From Oehlia diaphana (lineage: Eukaryota; Glomeromycota; Glomeromycetes; Glomerales; Glomeraceae), in the NCBI GenBank assembly GCA_003833135.1, contig QZLH01001396.1:1-28799 (forward strand): a DNA stretch of 28,799 nucleotides, in the 5' to 3' direction. Below, in pieces: positions 1 to 9,639 of the stretch. Made by a program: the position numbers and the translations under genes. The notes beneath the pieces are model-generated. The model did no database searches. It was not told the DNA's origin and saw only the letters and a program-made list of their open reading frames with translations. The stretch's first letter is position 1; each line of letters begins with the position of its first letter.

Positions 1-71
1 GATTGATAGCTTCATGAGTTCTTCCTCCTTTCCAAAGGCCAATAATTTGCTCACTCTCACTCAATTCACCA
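1..71 (-). pseudogene. Tc1/mariner-like transposase, N-terminal fragment cut by window edge
   Basis: Read on the minus strand from position 70 to the window edge, one frame gives GELSESEQIIGLWKGG followed by RTHEAIN. This has the composition of the first helix-turn-helix of Tc1-type transposases (a Leu-Ser-Glu start, then a Gly-Gly turn), which binds the terminal inverted repeat. The nearest upstream ATG (at about 75) is in a different frame and meets a TGA after three codons, so the copy looks frameshifted. The catalytic DDE/D part would lie to the left of the window. The location, about 240 bp inside a TIR-like end, supports the call. Only 23 residues are visible, so the family call is tentative. 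Confidence 0.5.
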
Positions 72-314
72 TTTTAAAAGTAGCCGAATGGCGCAGTAAC
101 AAAAAAAAGCAAAGATCAGCGTTGGCAAAATTGAGGCATTATTATTTGTTTTATTGCCAAATCTGGTACAAGCATCATAACACAATAAAAATACATTCAT
201 TTTAATCGTTAGAACCAGGGGAATTGTTTTTTTTAAAAAAAAATAATACTTTATATATTCAATCTTGAGAAAATCAAGTTGAGCTTGACCGGATACTTTT
301 TGGAGGGTAGTGTA
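1..314 (-). mobile_element. Tc1/mariner-like element, one end (TIR and TA)
   Basis: On the minus strand the sequence from position 314 reads TA, then CACTACCCTCCAAAAAGTAT, then CCGGTCAAG. This has the character of a Tc1/mariner terminus next to its TA target duplication. The putative transposase start follows about 240 bp inside. The other end and most of the transposase are missing because the window begins inside the element. The TIR cannot be confirmed without its partner. Confidence 0.5.
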
Positions 315-1094
315 CATGAAAAAAATGATTGGTCGAATGTCTTATGATCGCTGATCATTTGAGTGACATCGATTTCAAAATTGTTACATCTCGACATTTC
401 TGATTGGCTGAAATGACCAAAATAGTTAAAAAAAATTCATTTTTTTAAATTCTTATCAATACATCAACTATTTACGTAAGAGAATTCAAGTAACTTCCGG
501 CTGTTCTTTTTTACGACGGTCCATAGCTCTTAGTTGTAACCATATTTAGTAAAAAGAATTTAGGATTCACAATAGTTGTGTTTCACAATTTGGTTTAGCG
601 CAGAAGTTTCGTTCGTGCATAAAATTTTTTATTTTATTTTATTTATAATAAAAACACTACTTTGTGATCAAAGTAGAAGAAGAAAAATAGAAAAAGCTTT
701 CTTTGATTTTGTTTGTTTGTTTGTTTGTTTGTTTTTTTTTTTTTTTTGACTTTTAATACCCTTTTTAAGAAATTTTATAGCGTAATATTAGAAATGAAAA
801 AATTTACTCTGATTAATATATATTTTTCCTTGGTAAATTTGATTAAAAATTAAAAAAAATTAGAAAAAAGTATGGGATATGAGATATAAATATGAACGAA
901 ACAAAATTTAAAAAAATGATAAAAAAAAATTAATTCTTATATTCGTGACAAAGCATTAATTTATTTTTTTAATAAAATAACAAGTTTTATAAAGTTAATA
1001 GAAATGCAGAAAAGTGATTTTTTCCTTGAAAGAAAAACTCAATTATACATTACTAGTTTATGAAATTTTAATGTCTAATTAGTCCGGAGCGTAT
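315..1094. other. AT-rich intergenic stretch with no gene seen
   Basis: No ORF of interest and no RNA gene are visible. A (TTTG)6 microsatellite at 708-731 runs into a pure T tract to 747. The rest is low-complexity A+T. Confidence 0.6.
708..747. repeat. (TTTG)6 microsatellite plus T tract
   Basis: Six TTTG units are followed by sixteen T. Such tracts are prone to slippage and length polymorphism. Confidence 0.9.
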
Positions 1095-1102
1095 CTCTAT
1101 AT

Positions 1103-1279
1103 AGGGCCCCTGAATATACTATGATTGATGTTCGTCATGATAATTGATGTGATATCTACTAAGTTTACTAGTATTAAAATGGAAAAAAGTGTACGGTTAC
1201 ACATATGTTTTTAGAAATTTCTATTATTACAGACGTGACATAAAAGAAATAGTGTGATATAAACGTATTCAGGGGCCCT
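1103..1279. mobile_element. hAT-type MITE, 177 bp, with 8-bp target site duplication
   Basis: The ends are a perfect 14-bp terminal inverted repeat: AGGGCCCCTGAATA at 1103-1116 and its reverse complement at 1266-1279. Immediately outside, CTCTATAT occurs at 1095-1102 and again at 1280-1287 as a direct 8-bp repeat. An 8-bp duplication with short GC-rich TIRs is the signature of the hAT superfamily. The 149-bp interior has no coding potential, so this is a non-autonomous MITE. The perfect duplication and TIRs suggest a fairly recent insertion. Confidence 0.88.
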
Positions 1280-1287
1280 CTCTATAT

Positions 1288-2508
1288 GTTCTAGCCGTGG
1301 TGGTACAAAATATCCCGTTGTCCGTCCGCTTGTTCTTTGAGTCGACGTTTAATTGGTTCTTATATTACACGAAATTATCTTGATCGGTTAATTGAGCATG
1401 TGATTATCTACCTATATACTGATAAGCTCCGGACTACGTAACGGTTTACCGTTTCCTAGTTATACCCACTTAAAGTTAAAGTTCAGACTACTTAGCTTCT
1501 CAAGCAGCTCTGATGTTTTCATAAGTAAAAGGGAATTTAATGTTTTTAACCAAATAAAAACTAAAAACTGCTATCCAAAACTGAACCATGTTTAGTTTAT
1601 TATGGTGCTTTTACAAATTTTGAGAAAAGTTTGAAACATCTAAAATAATTAAATAAAAGGTTTCACCTAGTATACCTTATCATGTTCATTTGTAACTTTT
1701 CAGTTTATCAAATTTGAAAAAGCCAGCATTTCTACAAATTGAAGACAAAGAAAAGAAAATTAGAGAAATTGCTTAAATAAAATAAAATACATATACTTCA
1801 ACCGCATGCGCTCAACTATATTTGTCTCGACTTCAATTTAATTATAAGGAATATAATAAAAAAAAATAATACCCATAAATATTCACCACCAAATTTCGTT
1901 ACAGATACCTTAAAGAAAGGATTATCTTATATCTTGTAAATAATGGGCAAATTTTATGGGCTTTGAGGTGCATCGAAAAAGGAATAAATAAGGGAGTAAA
2001 GTTGATTTTAAGGGAAGAAAAAAAATGAATAGAATATAATTGGAATGATAATTATACTTATAAAAAAAGTCTCGATTAAAGAGAATATTCGAGCGTATAT
2101 TTTTTTAAAATTTCATGACATAAGAGAACAGGTTTACTTATTGATTATCTTATCAACTAAATTAACTCAAGAACTTCTCTTAGTTCAAATAATGAAATTA
2201 ACTCGCAATCAAGCTGGCACAGTTGGAATTACTAGAAAATGATGACAAAGAGTTAATCATATTAATGATGAAATTCGAATTTTTCTTTCTACAATTCAAG
2301 AATCAAGGAACATATTGAAAAAGCTTGTAATTTACAAATAATAAGAAAATTGAAATACAAAGATAATGAAGAAGAATTATTACAGTATCTAATCATGAAG
2401 AATTTAAAATAATAATGTGGTATTTTCAATGAATTATCTAATCGGTTGAAGAATTAAGTATATACAGTCGATAAGTCGAAAGGAGTGATGTCGAGTTAAC
2501 CAAAAAAG
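1288..2508. other. Intergenic stretch, possibly with a decayed coding remnant
   Basis: Most of this stretch is unremarkable A+T-rich DNA. A 65-codon ORF at 2045-2242 (+) and the following 150 bp are rich in Lys, Glu, Leu and Asn codons and could be the relic of a coiled-coil gene. No frame holds for long and I recognise no domain, so it is not called as a gene. Confidence 0.3.
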
Positions 2509-2510
2509 TA

Positions 2511-2941
2511 TACACAGGCGATCGCAATAAATCGGATCTTGGATTTGGTATTATTTCGGATTTTTCTCCTGGAACCAAATCTGTCATATTAAAACATTCG
2601 CGGTATACCGGATTTTATTAGTAAAGTCACGATATTTCATAAGTCCTATATCAGTTATATCAAAAAAATCTTGATATATCGAATTTTCTTTTCAAATTAC
2701 GAACGATCCGTTTATATTATTGTAATTTTAAAAAATGCTTAATTCCAGCTGAAATGGTTAATTTTAACCAGAATTAAAATTAATTATTTTACACCGAAAT
2801 TCTTTATCCATTCTTTTTCTTTTAATATTTTAATCAAGTTTGAAAATAGCGTATATCTTGATATACCGGATCCTAACATAATTTTTCATATAAAATCCGG
2901 TATAAGATTTTTTGATATATCGAATAACTTTCGCCTGTGTA
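2511..2941. mobile_element. TA-flanked MITE-like element, 431 bp
   Basis: TATACACAGGCGA at 2509-2521 is matched by its perfect reverse complement at 2931-2943. If the outer TA on each side is the target duplication, the element is 431 bp with 11-bp TIRs starting TACACAGGCGA, as in TA-inserting Tc1/mariner-derived MITEs. The interior has no ORF and is filled with degenerate copies of a motif like GATATATCGGATTTT in both orientations. The superfamily is an inference from the TA alone. Confidence 0.6.
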
Positions 2942-3092
2942 TAGCAGATAGTTCTTTTATAATAATAAAATTATATTTCGTTTTTGAATTTTAAAATTTT
3001 GAACGAAAAATCACGTGATATCTTGATATTTCGGATTTTTCGTATATTTTATATAAATCCGGTTTAGCGATTTTTTCGATATATCGGATGTA
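2527..3092. repeat. Clustered degenerate GATATATCGGATT-type motifs
   Basis: About ten variants occur in direct and inverted orientation, for example CGGTATACCGGATTTTA near 2600, CTTGATATATCGAATTTT near 2670, CTTGATATACCGGATCC near 2857 and GATATATCGGATG near 3078. They continue about 150 bp past the right TIR of the MITE. The array may therefore be older than the MITE, or a second related fragment may adjoin it. Confidence 0.6.
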
Positions 3093-3558
3093 CTACTGCG
3101 CAGAAGAATTTAATAAATTATATTTACTATACATGCGCACATTTTATTTTTATTTTTATTTTATTTTTATGTTTCAGAAAGTACAAAGCTGTAGTACAAA
3201 TTATCAGAACAACAATATAAAAATGCCGCGATAATAATTCTAACACTACAAACCAAACCGCGAGCCGGCGAACCAGACAGGTGACGACTTCTGACCTTGA
3301 AGATGAAAGAGAAACGAGTTTGATCTGAGATCCGCCCATACGCACATACGCAGCAGGCAGTAGTATTTTATATAATGAAATTATCTCACGTGAAACTATA
3401 CTTTTCGTTTAAAAATAAATCATGTTAATTAAAGAATAGCGCGTGAAAACCAACAATTCCTCAATTATTTATTCATTCTTTCTTTTGTAATTATCTTTTA
3501 ACCATAATTAGTCCAATTTATCTATTCGTGCCACTATCTGTATCACAAAGCCACATTA
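2944..3558. other. Intergenic stretch with no supported gene
   Basis: The first 150 bp continue the motif cluster. Beyond that I see no domain; the one ORF on the minus strand (3127-3345) has no recognisable composition. Confidence 0.5.
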
Positions 3559-5273
3559 GTCAATCGTACGACCGCTATGATAAATACTCGCGAGAAATCA
3601 TCATTTTTTTTTATTGCTATTTTTTCGAAGTGCCCATGTCGTCATTATAGGCCACTGTTCAAAAGTCTATTTTATTATTGGTCACAATGTATTCAAAAAG
3701 GTATATTTGTTCTCATTTTATCATTTTGCAGTATTACATCCAATATGGAAATTACATTAAATTGTATATTCCTAGGAAATTATTATGTTTTTTCAGTTAA
3801 AGCTTGTTCTATCAGCGTTATTGGTGATAAAGTTCATGTCAATTATGATGATCTCTCAGTTAAAGGACTCAAGTATTTAATTTGTGATAAAAAAAATTAT
3901 GTTAGGAAAAATTGACGCTGACACTATGATTATTTGGAAGGTTAACATTGCTCTCAGTGATATAGAGGAGCTTAAAAGTGTTACTGAAGAACAAATTAGA
4001 AGGCGTTGAGTAGGTAAATGTCTACAAGTTTAATGATTATTTTCAATAACTGAAGGATTACAAGGATCACGGTAAATTCCACATAATTGTACATGTTCCC
4101 GCCGCCAGTAAGTGTCTCTCAACGTTTTACCTCTCGAACAAGAAATTCGCAGTGGAAAATATTATCGAGTTAATCTAATATTTTTTTTCCCGTATTAAAG
4201 CAGGTCCTTTCCAGCGAGGAGTTCCACAAGGTACAGTATCCGCAGTTAAATTACTTAAGTATTGTTTTTGTATCCTAACCTGCCACTATTCATACATGTA
4301 GGTGCGATTGATTGGAATAATGTTGATTCAGTTTTAAACTTTGAAGCGTTCTGGTGAAATTGTGTTACCCAAAGTATGTTTCTTGGTTTTAACCATTATC
4401 CAGTTTTTTCTGTTTCTGGTTGCGCGCTAATTTATATATTTTATCAGTTCGAGATAAGACAATGAAAAATATTAATGCAAGACAATTCTACTCAAAATGG
4501 ATTTCGAAAATAGAATTTGTCAAAGATTTACCTTATCCCCCTATTGCTAATGGACCAAGTACTAGAAAAAGCCGACTCCTTTGATATGACCAAAATAAGA
4601 TGTATGGCAACAACGTTAGCTCTGGCAATGGTACTTCTGCAACAGATATAGATGTGGGTATTGGCCGAACATCAGTTGCATTGCGAGTACTCTGCGAGTA
4701 TTTTACCTCTGGTGGAAATTATGACTATGGAGAATTTGTGAAGATATGCAAAATTTTGAAATCACAATTAGTATGGCACTTAAAGGTCGTTTTCAAGGAA
4801 ATTGGCACTGATATTAACATGATTATTCTCGGCATTGATGAACTAAACTATCTTCACAAATTGTACACTGGGCCACGTGAAAAGAACCAGTTCGTTTAAT
4901 TGTACAGGCCGTTGGAGGATTAAGTTGTTCTGGCGGAAATATATTTTATGTACCAGTCTTAGCCGGAACAATCTAAGAATCAATGTTCAGAGAATCGTTT
5001 TACCTTCTACCGCTTCGTTTTTTTTTGGGATCAGGAGATATGGAACATTAGCAAATTTGTTGCCCGTTCGTAAATAGCCGTACTTTTCGTTGCTGTATTA
5101 ATGATTTCGGTGAGCAAGTTCGGGCTCTGGAATTATTCTATGAAAGATTATTACATCAAATTATTAATGAAATCCGTTTATTATGACGAAATACATAGCA
5201 AAAAATGTTGATTAATACGGTATTTATTAAAAAAAAGTTACCTGTTACGTAATTTTTCGGTCGTACGATTGAC
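3559..5273. repeat. Perfect 16-bp inverted repeat bracketing the Crinkler pseudogene
   Basis: GTCAATCGTACGACCG at 3559-3574 recurs as its exact reverse complement at 5258-5273, facing each other across 1.7 kb. The motif is 56% GC in an A+T-rich setting and contains the palindrome TCGTACGA. The Crinkler-like pseudogene sits wholly between the arms. This could be the TIR pair of a DNA element that captured a gene, or a diverged inverted duplication. No target duplication is evident outside the arms. Confidence 0.55.
3745..5080 (+). pseudogene. Crinkler (CRN)-like effector gene with P-loop NTPase region, broken
   Basis: The ATG at 3745 opens with MEITLNCIFLGN, the character of the ubiquitin-like N-terminal domain of fungal Crinkler proteins. 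The frame is lost near 3905; the next frame reads DTMIIWKVNIALSDIEELK before a TGA at 4006. HIIVHVPAAS follows near 4090 and FYLSNKKFAVEN near 4130, both usual in this family. Further on are a P-loop-like GIGRTSVALRV (near 4660, Arg where the Walker A Lys is expected), a Walker B-like GIDELNYLH (near 4830) and FYVPVLAGTI (near 4945) followed by a stop. At least one frameshift and several in-frame stops mean no intact product. Crinklers are modular proteins thought to act in host or rival cells, often through nuclease or NTPase modules. The family call is from memory of motifs. Confidence 0.75.
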
Positions 5274-5369
5274 CGTATGCGGCTATCTACTGGCAATAAA
5301 GCGCAATAACTCTGTAGTGTAAGATTTCTCACATATACTTTTTTTTACTCCAACCACCAAAAGCCGTTG

Positions 5370-6310
5370 TATTTATATTCTCCGAACCTAAAACGCAAGG
5401 TGATGATTATTTTCCAGTTAGCTATGGACCTCCATTCATATCATCATCGACTCATCGTAGTCAACTGCTGTAATTGTCCAATTTTTTATCTTCCGAACAA
5501 GAAATTTGGAGAGACAAAATATCGATTTGGTCTGATGTTCCATACATTCACGTCATCTGTTGCAGCCAGTAAATCAGAATAGCCGAAAAAAATACATCTC
5601 TTGGAAATAAAACACGCTGAGCTTCAGGAAGAACACGCTGCATCTCAGGTGTGACAGGCAAAGCTTTTCATGCAGCTCGAAATACACTCTTACATCGAAG
5701 CAAGAGTCTTAGATAGTAATGGGCGCTAAACTCACCTAACGATAATTTTTGTGTTGAATCGACAATATTAACAATCTGGATTTTGTCACCGAATGAGCTC
5801 AAGCGTCAGTACGCGAAGGAAAGTGATGTTCAAAAAAATTTATGAATGTTTTCTCAAACACTAATAGACCCATGGTCTATTCACGACTTATAAGAACTAT
5901 TTCAAGGATTCAACTGCCAAGATTGATTTTGCCGTCCTTGAAGGAATTGTTCCTTCATGGCCACAGCTTGTTACTCCACTCAAAATAAAACCTAACATAA
6001 GAGACAAGGAAGGCACAAATTACTACCATGATGCAATGGGACAACGCGCAGATAGATTCTCTCTCATTTTGAAATACAAAAAGATAGAAAAGTAATTGTC
6101 AGGGCTATTACTAGTGACACCCAGATTGAATTGTTGTGGGGAACAAGCAAATATATTTGAACGATCGGGCTTGTTACCACTCAATTTAACTGACAAGGGA
6201 TCATTAGGCTTAAGAATGATGAAATTGATGATTGCATTGAAAGATGTTTGCACTTTGCACTGATTATATTTATAATGAGAATGTTGTGTTAAGACTGCTA
6301 TAAACAAAAA
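5370..6310 (+). pseudogene. Decayed effector-like coding region (possible Crinkler/nuclease relic)
   Basis: Several frames carry protein-like runs. FYLPNKKFGETK near 5490 resembles FYLSNKKFAVEN of the gene just upstream, suggesting a second copy of the same N-terminal region. LLEIKHAELQEEHAAS near 5600 looks like a coiled coil. From 5876 an open run of about 60 codons includes KIDFAVLEGIVPSWPQ and then HDAMGQRADRFSLIL. This recalls the conserved Gln and Asp-Arg-Phe stretch of PD-(D/E)XK nuclease-like domains attached to Crinklers and kinases in these fungi. IELLWGTSKYI near 6125 follows in another frame. Stops and frame changes make it a pseudogene. The nuclease reading is an inference and the catalytic residues are not clear. 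Confidence 0.45.
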
Positions 6311-6467
6311 AGAACTTGAAATTCTTCATTGGTACATTGAATTTTTTGTATGTTCCTAAAGTCTTTTATAACGGAGTGCTAAAAAAATTGTTGCAATAAG
6401 GTGTGTCAAGTTTCGAATACCTTCATTATGGTTTGAATAGTCTTAAATTGCATTAATTAATGTATAG

Positions 6468-6646
6468 GTACAAAATTTTGCGCCAACGAAGATCAATGTA
6501 GAAATAAGTGGAATACATTGAAGTCAGAGTATGAGAATTTGGAGAGGTTGTTAAATGGAAATCTGGAAGGATTTCTAACTCATACGCAGACTATTCATGA
6601 CGAAACATTCCATGAGAACTCTTGGATGAGTTCTGATTGGCAGAAT
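6468..6646 (+). pseudogene. Myb/SANT-like DNA-binding domain exon, isolated
   Basis: An acceptor-like TGTATAG ends at 6467. The frame then reads about 60 codons including CRNKWNTLKSEYENLERLL, the third-helix region of Myb/SANT-like (trihelix-type) domains: a Cys-X2-Lys-Trp core and a spaced Leu series. A donor-like GTAATT follows at 6647. A further acceptor at 6723-6724 would join a short segment that soon hits a TGA. Such domains occur in PIF/Harbinger-associated proteins and in many lineage-specific genes of these fungi. There is no start codon and no companion domain, so this is an orphan exon. Confidence 0.5.
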
Positions 6647-6818
6647 GTAATTATTATTTATTTAACTTCTTTTTTTCATTAATTCATTGCATTTATATTA
6701 ATTTATTGTTTATTTTAAGTGCAGGTTTGGGCTGCTAGAAGAAACAGGGATTGAGAGTACGGATGCATGAAAGAGTCTTGAATGTCAAAGCATGGTTATT
6801 GATCATTCTCAAAGCCCA

Positions 6819-6847
6819 TTAGGGTTAGATTAGGGTTAGAGTTAGGG
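6819..6847 (+). repeat. Interstitial telomere-like TTAGGG patch
   Basis: Three TTAGGG units are separated by TTAGA and TTAGAG, giving 29 bp of telomere-type sequence at the junction between former coding sequence and an A+T-rich block. It is too short and too interrupted to be a telomere. Confidence 0.7.
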
Positions 6848-6849
6848 AT

Positions 6850-8690
6850 GGATTAAGTAACTTACAGTATAGATAAAAAAGCTATACTGTATGAAATAAA
6901 AAACTATACCATACATACAAAGGTAAGATGGAAAGTAGAGTTATCCTATTGAGTATAGCGTATAAATTTTTACTGAATGTATATAACCTTTAATAAAAAA
7001 TGATGATCTTATTACAGGTTCAAAGCAGAATTTTATTTATATTTATGTAAAATATGTTATCTTACTTATTATATATAATGTTAATTTGCATTACAATATA
7101 AACTATATAAATAAGTATCTTATTAATTAAAGCATCACAAATTCACAATACTATTAGTAACATTAAGAAAATCATTTGCAATATTACAATTCTGCTCTTT
7201 AATAAAAGTATAATATTTTTTCTTGTATTTCATTTAGAATTATAGGACAAAAAAGTTAATACAGTTAGTTTTGAAGTCTTTAAGAATCAAAAAATTTTTA
7301 TTGGATTTTAAAGGGTTTTATTTTCTAATTTTTAATAGTAAATAGAGAAAAAAAATAAATATTAATATAATTATTGAATTTTTAACTCAAAAAAAAAAAA
7401 AACTTAAACTAATAATAATTAAAGATATAAAAGATATAAATAATAAATATATATGTATAAATTTTTTTGCTAAACTTACATTTATCTATATTATAATTTA
7501 TAGTAAATTAGTTTTTTATTATATATAAAAATTGTATATATATTATTAAAATTAAATTGGTTAATATAAATTAAATTACAAAAATTATTAACTTGAATTA
7601 AATAATAAAATAATATTTACTTTACTAAAAATGACCAATTTTTTGAAATGATTTTGTAATAATTTTAAAATACTACAAAAATACATTTAATACATCAAAA
7701 TGTTTTTATTATACTTATATTATTATTTTGTAATTGTATTGTATCTAGGTCTATAAAAATATCTTAAAATAATATCACAATAATTTTTAATACATTTATT
7801 ATTATTTTATTATTTTAATTTAATTAATTTTGATATTATTTTGATATTTTAATTTCAAAAATACCTTAAATATATCTTGATATATTTTAAAAATTTTACA
7901 AAATAATTGGCCATTGTATCTAGATCTATAAAAATATTTCAAAAAATTGGCTATTTTTAGTAAAGTATTAAAAATATATTATTTTAAAGTTATTAAATAA
8001 AATATATTTAAACTATTACTATTTTTCTTAACTTATTATATTTTTATATTTTAGTTAAATTCTGAAATTTAAATCCAAAAGCTATTTTTTAAAAAAATAA
8101 GAAATATTAGTAATATTTTCAATTAAAAAAACTATTTTTCTTATATATATTATATTTCTAATATTTGAACTTTTAAAATTTAAATTTAAAAGTTATTTTT
8201 TTTTAAAAAAAAATAAATAAATATTATTTAAAAAAAATTATTATTTAATTTGAAAAAAAAACTTTAAAAAAATAAAATTAGTAAAATTTTTATTATTTAA
8301 TTTAAAATACATTGATCTTTTCTTAAAAAAAGTATTATATTTACCTTTTACTATTTATACCAGAAATAAAATAATAATATTTTTATAAAAATAATTATTA
8401 TTTGATTTAAAAAAAAACTGAAAAAATTAAATTTTTTTCTAAATAGTATTTTAAAAAATTATTGATTAAATTTATATATAATTGTTAAACGTATTAATTC
8501 ATTAAACTGTAAATTTGAAACTTTATTATATTAATGGCTAAATTTTTTGGAATTAATTTACAATTTGTATAATATATGTTATATATTTTTATTATATCAA
8601 TTATTCTCTGTTATTGTATCATTATATAAAAAATATATACATTTATTGTATTATATATAACAATAAAGTTTCAGAATACAAGCAGTATCA
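6850..8690. other. Extremely A+T-rich block with no genes
   Basis: For about 1.8 kb, and most severely from 7,080 to 8,680, G and C nearly vanish, even against an already A+T-rich background. No ORF, splice-like structure or RNA gene is visible. It contains one inverted-repeat pair and one direct-repeat pair, listed separately. Boundaries are by eye. Confidence 0.7.
7618..7967. mobile_element. MITE-like inverted repeat, 350 bp, inside the A+T-rich block
   Basis: A 32-nt arm at 7618-7649 (starting TACTTTACTAAAAATG) pairs with 7936-7967 at 30 of 32 positions. The interior is non-coding. It also holds a 25-bp direct repeat with one mismatch (ATTGTATCTAGGTCTATAAA at 7738 and again at 7913 with AGATC). 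No clear target duplication can be picked out because the flanks are A+T only. Chance matches are easier in such DNA, so this is less certain than the hAT element. Confidence 0.5.
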
Positions 8691-9535
8691 CATAACTGTG
8701 ATGCAGTAATAAAAGGCCATGAAAAAAATGAGCAATTTTGCTAATAAGAAATGGGATGATGAAAAATTTCACGTGATTTTCAGGTTATTTGCTTGTTATA
8801 TTTGAAAAACTGGATAGGACATACTTCTTTTCAGACTTTCTGGAGGTTTTTCCTTGATTATTTCATTCCTCTTTTCAAGATCATTAATTGACGGGCATTT
8901 GGGCATAACTTTTCATTTGGAATGTATCAGCTATCTTATGCCTGTATGGTAGCAGTTGTCACAGTCGCACCAACTCTTGATAAAGGTACCTATAAGAGAT
9001 TACTTCAGAACACTTGGCACACGTTTTCTCGAATAAACTCTCATCATCAAAATCAAATTGAGGCAATAATGGATACTATCATCGGCTACAGTACAAAAGT
9101 AATATAATTATTCTCTATTTCACACAAGTCCGATGGATAATATCTTCGTAAACGTTTAAAACGATCTTGGGATCTTGGTGGATCTTTTGCTTTTTATATT
9201 CTTCATATGACCCATAATCTAGGATAGCATTCTTGAAAAATTTCCCCTGGGAGGTATACTAGTCAAGTTTCCCATATCAAACGGGATTTCGGTGTTTAGA
9301 TGAGCTCTCTTGGTTTCCCATGGTGATACTTTCCAAAAAAATAGATATATAATGTCGCTTGTTTATTTATAGCGCTGGTAAATTCCGCAGCCCATATCTT
9401 TAATCATTTTGCTAATCCTATTACCTTTGGTAACTTTCCCAAAAACGAATGACCGAAGGATTAGCGTGCATATCTCCAAGAAATATTTCTTCAGGGAAAT
9501 GGACTAATACTTTGATAAAAAAAAAAATAAATTTA
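8691..9535. other. Complex non-repetitive stretch, possibly old coding sequence
   Basis: Base composition returns to near coding-like values. A 61-codon ORF at 8922-9107 (+) and a run near 9372-9450 (+) containing NSAAHIFNHFANPITFGN look protein-like. They match no family I recognise and are not linked by clear splice sites. This may be relic coding DNA; nothing functional is claimed. Confidence 0.3.
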
Positions 9536-9639
9536 CGTGATTTTGGGCGAACAATGTTCGCAGAAATTTGCCGAGAAAAAAATTTTATTAATACATGCAA
9601 AAATAAATGCTAGCTCGTTATACAAGACGTCTATGCTAA

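Noticed and set aside
66..317. 83-codon ORF on the minus strand at the left edge
   Set aside because: It runs across the transposon end and untranslated part in a frame different from the transposase-like one; composition is low-complexity.
2045..2242. 65-codon plus-strand ORF
   Set aside because: No recognisable domain, no splice context, A+T-driven residue use; mentioned only as a possible relic.
3127..3345. 72-codon minus-strand ORF
   Set aside because: Ends in a Lys/Ile repeat encoded by a TTTTA tract; nothing supports translation.
6023..6307. 94-codon minus-strand ORF
   Set aside because: Antisense shadow of the plus-strand effector-type relic, whose frames read as protein-like.
6819..6847. 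True telomere
   Set aside because: Only three TTAGGG units, interrupted and internal.
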